Shown one piece after another: positions 28,901 to 38,500 of a DNA stretch of 64,000 nucleotides (its first letter is position 1; every line of letters starts with the position of its first letter). The notes beneath the pieces were generated by a model. That model did no database searches and was not told the origin of the DNA. It saw only the letters and a list, made by a program, of their open reading frames with translations. The stretch spans positions 620,001 through 684,000 of the forward strand of contig NZ_QNUM01000001.1 of assembly GCF_003574655.1 (NCBI RefSeq). Direction: 5' to 3'. The position numbers and the translations under genes are program-made. The stretch comes from Cohaesibacter haloalkalitolerans. GTDB taxonomy: Bacteria > Pseudomonadota > Alphaproteobacteria > Rhizobiales > Cohaesibacteraceae.

Positions 28901-29857
28901 ATGAGATATTATGTAGCGGGTCATCGCGGCATGGTCGGTGGGGCTATCACGCGGCAGCTTGAAGCGCGTGGCGAAGAGGTGATCACACGGACCCACGCTG
29001 ATCTGGATCTGACGGATCAGGCTGCGGTGCGCAGCTTTTTCGAAGCCGAGAAGCCCGATGTGGTGGTTCTTGCTGCTGCCAAGGTGGGCGGAATCCTTGC
29101 CAACAACACCTATCCGGCTGAGTTCATCTACCAGAATCTGATGATGGAATCCAACATCATTCATCAGGCCCATCAGGTTGGGGTGCAGAAGCTTCTGTTC
29201 CTCGGTTCTTCCTGCATCTACCCCCGCGCAGTGGCGCAGCCGATGAAGGAAGACGCCTTGCTGACCGGCATTCTTGAGCCGACCAATGAGCCCTATGCCA
29301 TTGCCAAGATCGCCGGCATCAAGCTATGCGAAAGCTATAACCGGCAGTATGGCACGGACTACCGCTCTGTCATGCCGACCAATCTCTATGGCCCGGGGGA
29401 CAATTTCCACCCACAGAACAGTCATGTGCTTCCTGCCCTGATGCGTCGTTTCCATGAAGCGGCTGCTGATGGTCTGGAAGAGGTGGTCATCTGGGGTACC
29501 GGCAAGCCGATGCGCGAGTTTCTGCATGTCGACGACATGGCTGAAGCATCGCTGTTCGTTCTGGATCTGGACAAGGACACCTATGAGGCCAATACCGAGC
29601 CGATGCTCAGTCATATCAACGTCGGCTCCGGGACGGATGTGACGATCGGTGAACTGGCGCAGTTGATTGCCAAGGCAACCGGCTTCAAGGGGCGGATCGG
29701 GTTCGATACGTCGAAGCCGGACGGTACGGCCCGCAAGCTGATGGACGTGTCGCGGCTTGCGAATATGGGCTGGACCGCCAATATCTCCCTCGAAGATGGA
29801 ATCAAGGACACCTATCAGTGGTTCCTTGACAACCATGCGGATCTTCGAACGAAATAG
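28901..29857 (+). CDS. fcl: GDP-L-fucose synthase
   Basis: A 318-residue SDR epimerase/reductase with [10 protein letters not shown], the conserved SSCIYP segment, YAIAKIAG (YxxxK) and [11 protein letters not shown]. It converts the Gmd product to GDP-L-fucose by 3,5-epimerisation and NADPH reduction. The ATG at 28901 is chosen over GTGs at 28892/28895 because AGAAGG is correctly placed for it. With gmd it indicates fucose in the exported polysaccharide. Confidence 0.96.
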   Translation: MRYYVAGHRGMVGGAITRQLEARGEEVITRTHADLDLTDQAAVRSFFEAEKPDVVVLAAAKVGGILANNTYPAEFIYQNLMMESNIIHQAHQVGVQKLLFLGSSCIYPRAVAQPMKEDALLTGILEPTNEPYAIAKIAGIKLCESYNRQYGTDYRSVMPTNLYGPGDNFHPQNSHVLPALMRRFHEAAADGLEEVVIWGTGKPMREFLHVDDMAEASLFVLDLDKDTYEANTEPMLSHINVGSGTDVTIGELAQLIAKATGFKGRIGFDTSKPDGTARKLMDVSRLANMGWTANISLEDGIKDTYQWFLDNHADLRTK

Positions 29858-29947
29858 GGCCTGTCTGGCAGAGATCGACAGCAGTTCGAATGGGGTGCGC
29901 CTGTCAGTTGTAAGCTGACAAGCTGCCGTCATTTCAAGAGTGGCCGA

Positions 29948-31099
29948 ATGGATGATTCTAAGGCGAATGGTGTCAAGAAAGAGGCGGTTGAGGGGGGCGT
30001 GCGCCTGTGTGTCCTTCCTGAAATTGATCGCCCCTGGTGGAGGGGAGCTTCCCACAGCAAGGCATTCAAGCGTTGTGTTCTGCATGTTGGCACGGAGAAG
30101 ACCGGAACATCGACCATCCAGCATTTTCTGAGTGAGAATCGCGCCTCCTTTCTCAAGGATGGGGTATTCTACCCGGCAAGCGCCGGATTGAACGGTGGGT
30201 CTCAATGGCATTTTGTTGCCTGTGCACATCCCCGGGCATGGGAACTCGATGTTGGCCGGTTCTTGAAATTCTATTCGCGGGAAGAATTTTTGGCCTTTCG
30301 CGAAGGGTTCGTGACCGATCTGGTGCGGGAGAGTTCCAAAACTGCGGCGAAAGCCGATACACTGGTGTTGTCCAGTGAGCATTTCCACAGCCGCCTGAGA
30401 GCGCCAAACCTGATCGCGAATCTGAAGAGGTTTCTTGAACCGTGGGTCGAGGAATTCGAGGTTGTCATCTATTTTCGCAGGCAGGACCGGGTCGCTGTCA
30501 GTCTCTATTCAACGACGATCAAGTCCGGCCTCAAGCATGCCTTTGCCTTTCCGAAGGTCGACCCCGCCAATCCTCCTTACTACTATGCCTATGATGAGGG
30601 GTATTCCAACTGGGCGCAGGTGTTTGGCAAGGATGCAATCCGGCCCGGGATATTCCATCCGCAGGAATGGACCGATGGAAGTATTATTTCGGATTTCTGC
30701 CATCTGGCTGGTCTGGCCGAGGAGGGTAAGGTTCGGCCTGACCACAAGGAGAATGTCTCTATGGACAGGGCCGGGTTGCAGTTTCTGCGCGAGATCAACA
30801 GGCAGATGCCGAATGTCATTGATGGCCGGAGGAATGAGGAGCGTGACGCTCTTGCAAGGCTTGTTGCCTCTTTGTGTCGGGGAAAATATATCAATGCTTC
30901 CAAGGGGCAGGCTCAGGAGTTCCTCAAGAACTTTCAGCAAGGTAATGATCGATTGAAGCTGATCGCCTTTCCTGACCGCGCAGAGCCGGTTTTCGACATG
31001 GATTTTTCGGATTATCCGGATCAGTTCGAGCCTGATGTGCCCAGATACGAAGAGGCAGTCGAGCTGGCTATCCGGCTCTGGAGGGCTGCAAAATCATGA
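29948..31099 (+). CDS. Carbohydrate sulfotransferase-like protein
   Basis: A 383-residue protein with a PAPS 5'-phosphosulfate loop, LHVGTEKTGTSTIQ (about 45-58), and a 3'-phosphate element VIYFRRQDRVAVSLYS (about 172-187) with the expected Arg and Ser. It is a stand-alone sulfotransferase, probably modifying a capsule sugar in the cytoplasm with PAPS from CysD/CysNC. The stop overlaps the start of the following glycosyltransferase (ATGA), suggesting sulfation and transfer are coupled. The acceptor is unknown. Confidence 0.82.
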   Translation: MDDSKANGVKKEAVEGGVRLCVLPEIDRPWWRGASHSKAFKRCVLHVGTEKTGTSTIQHFLSENRASFLKDGVFYPASAGLNGGSQWHFVACAHPRAWELDVGRFLKFYSREEFLAFREGFVTDLVRESSKTAAKADTLVLSSEHFHSRLRAPNLIANLKRFLEPWVEEFEVVIYFRRQDRVAVSLYSTTIKSGLKHAFAFPKVDPANPPYYYAYDEGYSNWAQVFGKDAIRPGIFHPQEWTDGSIISDFCHLAGLAEEGKVRPDHKENVSMDRAGLQFLREINRQMPNVIDGRRNEERDALARLVASLCRGKYINASKGQAQEFLKNFQQGNDRLKLIAFPDRAEPVFDMDFSDYPDQFEPDVPRYEEAVELAIRLWRAAKS

Positions 31100-31971
31100 T
31101 CCAGCGCCCTCTCGTTTCCGTGCTCATGCCTTCCTACAATCAGTGCAGTTTCATTGGAGAGTCCATTGCCAGCGTTCTGGACCAGTCCTACGGAGAAATT
31201 GAACTGGTTGTTGCTGATGGCGGGTCAACCGATGGAACGGTCGAGCTTCTGCGTAGCCTGCAGGAGAAGGACAAGCGGTTGCGCTGGCTGTCGGAGCGGG
31301 ATACCGGTCCGGCGGAGGCCCTGAACCGGGCCTTTGCCCTGACGCGTGGCACGCATATCGGCTGGCTCAATTCGGATGATCTCTATGCCGAGGGGGCCGT
31401 GGAGCGGGCGGTTGCCGGGTTCGCGGCCCATCCAGGCTGGATCATGCTCTATGGGCGTGGGGTTCATGTGGATGAACGTGGCAAGGAACTGGGCCGCTAT
31501 CCGACCGTGCCGCCAACTGTTCCGGTCGAGGAATTTCGCAAAGGGTGCTTCATCTGCCAGCCGACGGCCTTTTTCCTGCGGCCGATGTATCGGCTGCTCG
31601 GGCCATTCAACCAGTCCCTTAAGACCGCCTTTGACTACGATTACTGGCTGCGCGCCTTTCTGGCGTTTCCCGAGCGTCTCGGCTTCCTTGATGCAGTGCA
31701 GGCCAAGTCACGGCTGCATTCGGACTGCATAACGGTGCGGATGCGCAAGGTGGTTGCTGTCGAGAGCATGCGTGTGATTGCCGAGCATCTGGGATCTGCT
31801 CCAAGCCACTGGTTCACAACCTATGTTGAGGAACTGATGGCCCAATCTCCCGAGGAGCGGGGTGTCCCTGACGTCCGTCAGCACCTGCTTGATGCGCTTG
31901 AAGAGATTCGGGACTATCTTGGTGACGATGACGTCGAGAGCTTGAAGAACGCGCTTTGGGAAAATCTTTAG
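31096..31971 (+). CDS. GT2-family glycosyltransferase
   Basis: A 291-residue GT-A enzyme: LVSVLMPSYNQCSFIGESIASVLDQ at the start, VVADGGSTDGT, a DxD-like NSDDLY at about 91-96, and CQPTAFF further on. It transfers a sugar from a nucleotide donor, presumably in capsule repeat assembly. It is translationally coupled to the sulfotransferase before it and is the last plus-strand gene before two minus-strand genes. Confidence 0.9.
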   Translation: MIQRPLVSVLMPSYNQCSFIGESIASVLDQSYGEIELVVADGGSTDGTVELLRSLQEKDKRLRWLSERDTGPAEALNRAFALTRGTHIGWLNSDDLYAEGAVERAVAGFAAHPGWIMLYGRGVHVDERGKELGRYPTVPPTVPVEEFRKGCFICQPTAFFLRPMYRLLGPFNQSLKTAFDYDYWLRAFLAFPERLGFLDAVQAKSRLHSDCITVRMRKVVAVESMRVIAEHLGSAPSHWFTTYVEELMAQSPEERGVPDVRQHLLDALEEIRDYLGDDDVESLKNALWENL

Positions 31972-32045
31972 GGCAAGATACAAAGCGTGTTGCCAGTCAG
32001 CTTGCCGCTTTCTGACAACACCGTCCCCGTGTTCGTGCTAGCGGT

Positions 32046-32849
32046 CTAGCCTTTTGGCTTGGCTAATTGTTCCATGCTTTTCGCGATCAGATTGCCTAGA
32101 ACAAGCAATGCTCCCTCTTCATTGAGGTGCGCGAAGTCCTTTGGTTTGGAAAACTTGAAGCTGGATTTCGTTGCCCGGAAGCTGCTGTCAAACAGCTCGT
32201 CTGGAAGATTTAGCAACCGAACGCCACGCTTGGCCAGAGCGACGGACAGTGCTGGCAAGAAATCCCTGCAATAGTTGGCGTTTTCCGGAGTGGATCGCAG
32301 CATTTTCAGATTCTGGTCCGCCTCTTCCACTTCGCCAAATCCCTGTTCGTTCAAAAGTGGTGGTGGCATGTAGAAGACAGTGCCACCAGTTTCAATAAAG
32401 GGCTTGAGTTCGCCAAGCCAGGTGGACGCCTTGATTGAGTTGAAGCTTTCTTCAAGCATGTCCATCAGGAACGGCTGGCTGCATCGAACCGACAGAGTTG
32501 ACAGTTTCCACCATGCCGAATTCAGGATCAGACCAAGTCCCCCGCCGTAGACGATAACTGCATCGAATTTAGAGAAATCGAGGTAGTCATTGTTTTCGGA
32601 GATCTTTCTCAGCTGCGCTTGGGTGCCTTCGTACCATTGCTGGAAGGTTTCTGGTGCAATAGTGGGATGGTTGGGCCAGCGTGCTGGGGCTGGTTTGAGC
32701 TTCAGGCAGCAGTCTTCTACAAACACGAGAGACGACACCGGGCCAGGAGCAGAAAAGAAAATGAACCTGGCATCGGGCTGCATCAACTGTGGTGCAACCA
32801 TGGCGATATTTGCGACATGACTATCGCCATAAACTAGTATTTTTCTCAT
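32046..32849 (-). CDS. SGNH-hydrolase-like protein (possible polysaccharide esterase/acyltransferase)
   Basis: A 267-residue protein with an N-terminal GDSH block (G8-D9-S10-H11) and a C-terminal DxxH pair (D238, H241 in KDFAHLNEEG), as in SGNH hydrolases. A central VIVYGGGLG may be the glycine block. No signal peptide is evident. It overlaps the preceding GSCFA gene by four bases and is transcribed against the flanking capsule genes. Removal or addition of acetyl or other acyl groups on the glycan is a reasonable but unproven role. Confidence 0.68.
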   Translation of the reverse strand: MRKILVYGDSHVANIAMVAPQLMQPDARFIFFSAPGPVSSLVFVEDCCLKLKPAPARWPNHPTIAPETFQQWYEGTQAQLRKISENNDYLDFSKFDAVIVYGGGLGLILNSAWWKLSTLSVRCSQPFLMDMLEESFNSIKASTWLGELKPFIETGGTVFYMPPPLLNEQGFGEVEEADQNLKMLRSTPENANYCRDFLPALSVALAKRGVRLLNLPDELFDSSFRATKSSFKFSKPKDFAHLNEEGALLVLGNLIAKSMEQLAKPKG

Positions 32850-33952
32850 GCTTGTTCACTCTTGGCGTAGGATTCCAGGATGATTTCGTCACAGACTTCA
32901 TCTGCTTCCTTGGTGATGCTTGGTGCTTCTGCCACCTTCTTTGCTTCCTGGCTCGGAGAAGGCGCAGCAGGCGCCGGGACTGCTTCTGTCGCAGTCATCG
33001 GAAATTTGCTTCCCAGACAGGCAAAAAACTGGTCCATCACGAAGTCGACGCCATAGTGATTGACCGCCCGCAGGTTAGGCTCGAAAAAAGCGCCCTTGAA
33101 GATTGGGCTGTTGATAATTTCGTAGGATGGGAAATAGTCGAAATCATCGTAGTCGGTCACAAGCTCGTCGGCGACGGTGCGCAGGATGGATTTGGAAGCC
33201 ATCGTTGCGACTGCGACGTGCCGTTGGGAGTTGGTGGCGGCCAGCGGAACCGGAGAGACCGTGAAGATGAACTTCAGATTGCTGTTGACGCCCTTCATCA
33301 ATTCGGTGACTTCCAGCAAGCTGGTTTTGATGTCGCCGAATTTCTGGTTGATGAAAACATGTTCGTCTTCGATGAATTCTCCCGCCGCAGTGCCGGGGCA
33401 GAGAGGATATTCATGTCCATGGGTCTTGTTGTGCCAGCTTTCCGTGAGACCAAGAGTGAAAACGAAATAGCTTGACTGCTCGATGGCTCTCCGGAAACAG
33501 GCCAGCGTATGCTGCCGGGTCTTGAGCAGATCGTCCAGAGATTCAAAGCCGTTGGGTTCGATTGTCGGGCGGAACGGGTCAAAGAATCTGCCATCCGTCT
33601 GCCAGACTTCTTCTGGTGGGGTTTCGAGGCCGAGAGCCCACTTTGTCCATTGTTTGAGCAGGGATGCTGTATAAATGTTGCCGGTCCTGGCGGTGAATAC
33701 GCCGTAGTTGTATCGTTTGGCGAGGGCTTCGCTGCATCCGGCTGGCGCATGCTCGCTGATTAGCCAGTTGAACCCTCTCTTGTTCAGCGCCCTACCGATG
33801 TGCTGGGCAAAGCAGGAACCAAACGTGGCGACCTTGTCCTGAGGCTTGATGTTGAATTTAGGGTCCCAGAGATCCGAAATGTCAAACATGTGCTTTTGAG
33901 CGACTGAAAGTTTCCAGAATGCTGTCGCGGGAAGTCTCTGATAAGGATTCAT
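32846..33952 (-). CDS. GSCFA-domain protein
   Basis: A 368-residue protein with the literal GSCFA motif (residues 45-49, in VATFGSCFAQHIG) that names the family, plus TLGLTESW and TVSPVPL downstream. GSCFA proteins are SGNH-like and often lie in glycan loci, but their substrates are poorly known. The C-terminal ~50 residues are Ala/Pro/Glu-rich and probably disordered. It forms a two-gene minus-strand unit with the SGNH-like gene. Glycan acylation or deacylation is inference. Confidence 0.82.
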   Translation of the reverse strand: MNPYQRLPATAFWKLSVAQKHMFDISDLWDPKFNIKPQDKVATFGSCFAQHIGRALNKRGFNWLISEHAPAGCSEALAKRYNYGVFTARTGNIYTASLLKQWTKWALGLETPPEEVWQTDGRFFDPFRPTIEPNGFESLDDLLKTRQHTLACFRRAIEQSSYFVFTLGLTESWHNKTHGHEYPLCPGTAAGEFIEDEHVFINQKFGDIKTSLLEVTELMKGVNSNLKFIFTVSPVPLAATNSQRHVAVATMASKSILRTVADELVTDYDDFDYFPSYEIINSPIFKGAFFEPNLRAVNHYGVDFVMDQFFACLGSKFPMTATEAVPAPAAPSPSQEAKKVAEAPSITKEADEVCDEIILESYAKSEQA

Positions 33953-34254
33953 GTGTCCCTCTATGCAATGGTCAACTTTTAAAAGAAAACAAGAATGGTG
34001 GAATAGAAGCTACTTCTTGCCAATCAAATACAATTTTTTGATCTCAATTGGCCATTTTTCTCTTAAATACACAGGCTTTGCAAAAATTTCTCATGAGCCA
34101 TTAAATTGCCTGTCATGCTTGATTGTCAACTTTAAATTCCAGTGAAAGTAACTGTCTATATGGGTAATTTTACTAAGAGCGATCAGGTGTTGTGGGTGTT
34201 TGCTGATGTGGAGTTCAGTGTGTCCGTATTGTTGGGCTGTGCTCACGTCCGGTT
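33953..34254. other. AT-rich divergent intergenic region
   Basis: About 300 bases of markedly AT-rich sequence between the GSCFA gene and the KpsC-like gene. It probably contains promoters for both directions. No gene, terminator or clear operator was recognised. Confidence 0.4.
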
Positions 34255-35460
34255 GTGGTAGAGGTTGGAGATGAACCTGATCGAGTTGCCGACTATGCGG
34301 CCAATCCGTTCGGGTTTGCCATCCGGGCGGCTAGCGAAGCGGCGGGTATCGTGCTACTTACGACTGCCCGAAGTGACTATGCGGCCGATGCGACCGCAAT
34401 TTCCTATCCCGGGGCAATGTTCGGCATTAAGTCTGTTTGTGGAGGCTTGAGAGTGTTATCTGCGATTCTTGACAGCTTTCATGCGTCTCTTCATCGCGAG
34501 GAGGTTGCCTATGCATCTCCTTCACTGGAGCTGTGTCAGGATCGGACGGTCGAACGGGCTCTTGGGGCAAAGCCTGTGTTCTGCCTGCCGTTTCAGCCCA
34601 TGGTCTGCCGGTCCATGGTTGGCTGGGGGCGGAAGTCTGGCCATCTTGCTGCCCGCATGGCCAGAAGGCGGGGAACGCCTGTTCTGCTGATGGAAGATGG
34701 CTTCATGCGATCCTTCCGCCGCAATGACCCTTCACTGTCGGTTGTTCTGGATGATCTGGGCATCTATTACGATGCACATGGTCCCTCCCGTCTGGAAGGC
34801 CTCATAGCGACCCCTCTGGAAGGTAACGAGGCGGCCCGCATCGAGGGCATACTTACGCGCTGGCGTGATGCAAGATTGTCCAAATACAATGATGGCCGGG
34901 AATTCGATGGCCCTTTGCCTGATCGGTATGTTCTGGTCATCGATCAGGTGCGGCACGATGCGTCCATCGGCTATGGCATGGCGGACGGGGCTTCCTTTCA
35001 GAGGATGTTTGCCGCTGCCCGTGCCGAGAATCCCGGTCTGGACATTGTGGTCAAGATGCATCCGGATGTTTTCACGCGGTCGAGAGCCGGTCATTTTGAT
35101 GTCGAGCAGTTGCGGCAGATGCCGAATGTTCATGTGATTGCCGAGGGCTGTTTGCCTTCTCGCCTTATTGAAAAGGCAATCAGGGTTTATGCTGTTACGT
35201 CGCAGATGGGCTTCGAGGCGTTGATATGGGGAAAACCTGTCAGATGTTTCGGCATGCCCTTTTATGCGGGCTGGGGGCTGACGGACGACTTTCTTAAAGC
35301 ACCGGAGCGTCGCCAGACCGTCTCGTTTCTGCAATTGGCAATGGCTGCGCTGGTTCGCTATCCGCGCTACATCGATTTGGAAACGGGCGCAATTTGCGAG
35401 ATTGAAAGGGCTATTGACTATCTTACTGAACTCAAGCAAAAAGCTCTAATTCAGTATTAG
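34255..35460 (+). CDS. kpsC: Single-domain KpsC-like protein resembling the KpsC N-terminal half
   Basis: A 401-residue capsule-synthesis domain protein with GWGRKSGHLA, MEDGFMRSF (from residue 146), DDLGIYYDAHGPSRLE, KMHPDV and MPFYAGWGLT (near 334-343). The GRKS and DDLGIYYDA/PSRLE forms match the N-terminal domain of full-length KpsC, which adds one of two alternating beta-Kdo linkages. The matching C-half protein is encoded 10 kb downstream. The GTG start at 34255 is weakly supported and the first ~50 residues look unconserved; a later start such as the ATG at 34417 is possible. It is followed closely by the polyketide synthase. Confidence 0.82.
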   Translation: MVEVGDEPDRVADYAANPFGFAIRAASEAAGIVLLTTARSDYAADATAISYPGAMFGIKSVCGGLRVLSAILDSFHASLHREEVAYASPSLELCQDRTVERALGAKPVFCLPFQPMVCRSMVGWGRKSGHLAARMARRRGTPVLLMEDGFMRSFRRNDPSLSVVLDDLGIYYDAHGPSRLEGLIATPLEGNEAARIEGILTRWRDARLSKYNDGREFDGPLPDRYVLVIDQVRHDASIGYGMADGASFQRMFAAARAENPGLDIVVKMHPDVFTRSRAGHFDVEQLRQMPNVHVIAEGCLPSRLIEKAIRVYAVTSQMGFEALIWGKPVRCFGMPFYAGWGLTDDFLKAPERRQTVSFLQLAMAALVRYPRYIDLETGAICEIERAIDYLTELKQKALIQY

Positions 35461-35539
35461 TATCGAAGAATTTGTTTTTTTGTAATGAGCGTTTATGCTG
35501 CGAGTTTGTTTCTCCCTTTACTTGAGGGGGCAGGCCACG

Positions 35540-35560
35540 ATGACAGTGAAAGACAATTGA
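35540..35560 (+). promoter_or_regulatory. Six-codon upstream ORF with the only good RBS before the PKS gene
   Basis: ATG-ACA-GTG-AAA-GAC-AAT-TGA is preceded by a strong purine-rich site (gagggggcagg) at ideal spacing. The PKS ATG, seven bases after this TGA, has no visible site of its own. Coupled re-initiation is plausible. Confidence 0.45.
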
Positions 35561-35567
35561 AATAACG

Positions 35568-38500
35568 ATGAGTGACAACAGGGTAGAAGTTATTGGGCGG
35601 GCTTGCCGTCTTCCCGGGGCGAACAATGTATCTGAGTTCTGGGATTTGCTTGTCTCGAAAACATGCAGCATCGGAGAAATGGGGTCTGACCGCTTTTCTA
35701 CCTTCCGCTATCTGCATCCCAAATCTGGCCAGGCTGGCAAGAGCTACACGTTCCGTGCCGGTCTGCTGGACGACGTGTGGGGCTTTGATCCTGCCGTCTT
35801 TTCCCTGTCTCCACGTGAAGCGACCCAGATGGATCCGCAGCAGCGGTTGCTGCTGATGCTGGTCTGGGAGGCGCTGGAAGAAGCCGGTTTGCCGGTATCC
35901 GAAGTGGCCGGGTCCAATATCGGCGTGTTTGTCGGTAACTCCGGTAGCGATCACTCGAACCGCTTTTTCTTCGATCCGGCGAGTTCTGACAGCTTCATGA
36001 TGACCGGCAATACCTTGTCGCTGGTCTCCAATCGCATTTCCTATGTCTATGATCTGCACGGTCCGAGCTTCACCGTGGATACGGCCTGTTCGTCGTCGCT
36101 TGTGGCACTGGACCTGGCCATGAAGCGACTGCAGTCCGGCGAGATTGATACGGCCATTGTTGCCGGGGTCAACCTTCTGCTGTCGCCTTTTCCGTTCGTT
36201 GGTTTCTCTGCTGCCTCGATGCTGTCGCCGCAAGGCCTGTGTCGGCCTTTTGACGAGAATGCCAATGGCTATGTGCGGGCCGAAGGTGGCGTTGTGCTGG
36301 TGCTTCAGCGCAGTGATGTCTTTGATCCGGCTGTGCAGAAGAGCTACGGGCGCATTGTGGCTTCGGGGATCAACTCGGATGGCCGCACCTCCGGCGTGGC
36401 GCTGCCGTCCATGGAGTATCAGTCTGTCCTTTTGGAGCAGATCTATTCGGGCATGAAGCTCGATCCGAATGCTCTGGCCTTCATCGAGGCGCATGGCACC
36501 GGAACGCGGGTGGGTGATCCGGCCGAAGCCTTTGCACTTGGTCGGGTGCTGGGCCAGAAGCGCGACAAGCCGTTGCCGATCGGGTCGGTCAAATCCAATC
36601 TGGGACATATGGAGCCCGCCTCCGGTCTTGCCAGCGTGCTGAAATCGCTGCTGTCGCTGGAGCATGATCTGTTGCCCGCCAGCCTCGGGATCGAGACGCC
36701 GAACCCGGATATTCCGTTCGATGAGCTGAATCTGGCGCTCAATCGTGACAATTCCGCTCTCGAACGCGGTGACAAGATCCGCTATGCGGGCATCAACAAT
36801 TTCGGGTTTGGCGGCACCAATGCCCATGTGCTGGTTTCTGATACGGATAAGGAGCATCGTCCGGTCAAAGGCGCAGCTGGCCTTGTTTCTACGCCGCCCA
36901 TTGCCGCCAATGACGATGGAGCCGCTCAGTCGTTGTTTGTGCTGAGTGCAAAATCGGAAAATGCTCTGCAGGCTCTGGCTGCAAGGACGGCAGAGGCTAT
37001 CGTGGCCAGCGATGCGTCCCTTGATGGGTGGCGCAACGGTTTTGGCTGGCGCCGTTCCCTGCTGGACGAGCGTCTCGCCATCGTTTGTGACAGCAAGGAG
37101 GCTCTTGCCGACAGCCTTGGCCAATTTGCCCGTGGCGAAAAGAGCGTGGCTACCGTGCAGTCGACCGCTGCGCGGGCAAGCGGCAATCCGGTCTTCGTCT
37201 ATTCGGGCAACGGCTCGCAGTTCGCGGGGATGGGGCAGATCGCTTATCAGCAGAATGCGGTTTTTGCGGCTGCACTTGATGAAGTTGACGCCTTGTTCCT
37301 GCCGCTTGCGGGCTGGTCGCTGAAGGCCAAGCTTTTCGAGGAGACCCTCAAGGAGGATCTCAAGCTGACGTCCGTGGCGCAGCCGCTGCTGTTCGCGGTG
37401 CAGGTTGCCCTGACACAGTCTCTCAAGGCTGCCGGGCTTGCTGTTGGCGGGGTGATGGGACATTCGGTTGGCGAGGTTGCTGCCGGGTGGGCCTGTGGTG
37501 CCCTGACCCTCAAGCAGGCTGTCGAGGTCATCTACTGGCGCTCGCATCATCAGGAAGCTGTTGCCGGTGAGGGTCGGATGGCCGTCATCAAGCTCTCGGT
37601 TGCTGAAACCGAGGCCTTGCTGGCATCGGAAGGCTTTGACGGGGTCGAGATCTCGGCGACCAATACGGACAAGTCCCTTACCCTTTCCGGGCGGACGCAA
37701 GAGCTGGAAGCTTTCCTCAAGTTTGCGCGCAAGAAACGCCTTGCGGCCAAGATGCTGGATATCAACTATCCTTTCCATTCCACGGTGGTCGAGCCGATCC
37801 GGGACGGGTTGCTGGGTGATCTGGCGCATATCAAGCCGGCCAAAGCGGCCATTCCCTTCTATTCTGCCGTGACTGGCAGCTGCCTTGAGGGCAGTGAAAT
37901 GGGGGGCGAATACTGGTGGAACAACGTGCGGCAGCCGGTGCACTTCCTCGGCGCTGTCGAGGCTGCGTTTGCTGACGGACAGACCCAGTTCATCGAAATC
38001 GGGCCACGCCCCATCCTCAAGAGCTACATAGCCGAGATCGCGCGCGATCGCGCCCAGACGGTTGTTGCCATCGAGAGCCTGTTGCAGAAGGAAGACAAGG
38101 CCATCGATCCGGTTCTGCTGTCGGTTGGGCGGGCCATCGCCAATGGCTTGCCGTTTGATCGGGATGTGGTGTTCGGCAAGAAGCAGGCTCTGCTGGCCCC
38201 GTTGCCCGCCTATCCATGGCAGCTCAAACCGTTCAAGATTCGCCCGAGCAGCGAGGCCTTCGATATCTTCAATGATGCGGTCACGCCGCACGCCCTGCTT
38301 GGCCCGCAGATCCGCGATGAAGAGCATGTCTGGTCAACCGAGCTTGATACGGCTCTGATCCCCTATCTGGAACATCACAAGGTTGACGGCAAGGTCATTC
38401 TGCCCGGTGCCGCCTTTGCGGAAATGGCGCTTGCCGCTGCCCAGATCGGCTTCAAGTCGGATCGTGTCGAGCTGCGCGATATGGACCTGTTGCAGGCCCT

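Noticed and set aside
31972-32045. Possible terminator between the convergent GT2 and SGNH-like genes
   Set aside because: An imperfect hairpin (gtgttg/caacac with internal bulge) is present but lacks a T tract, so it is not called.
35493-38327. 944-codon open frame on the minus strand opposite the PKS
   Set aside because: It is the antisense shadow of the ketosynthase and acyltransferase domains; the translation has no family motifs and the plus strand is clearly coding.
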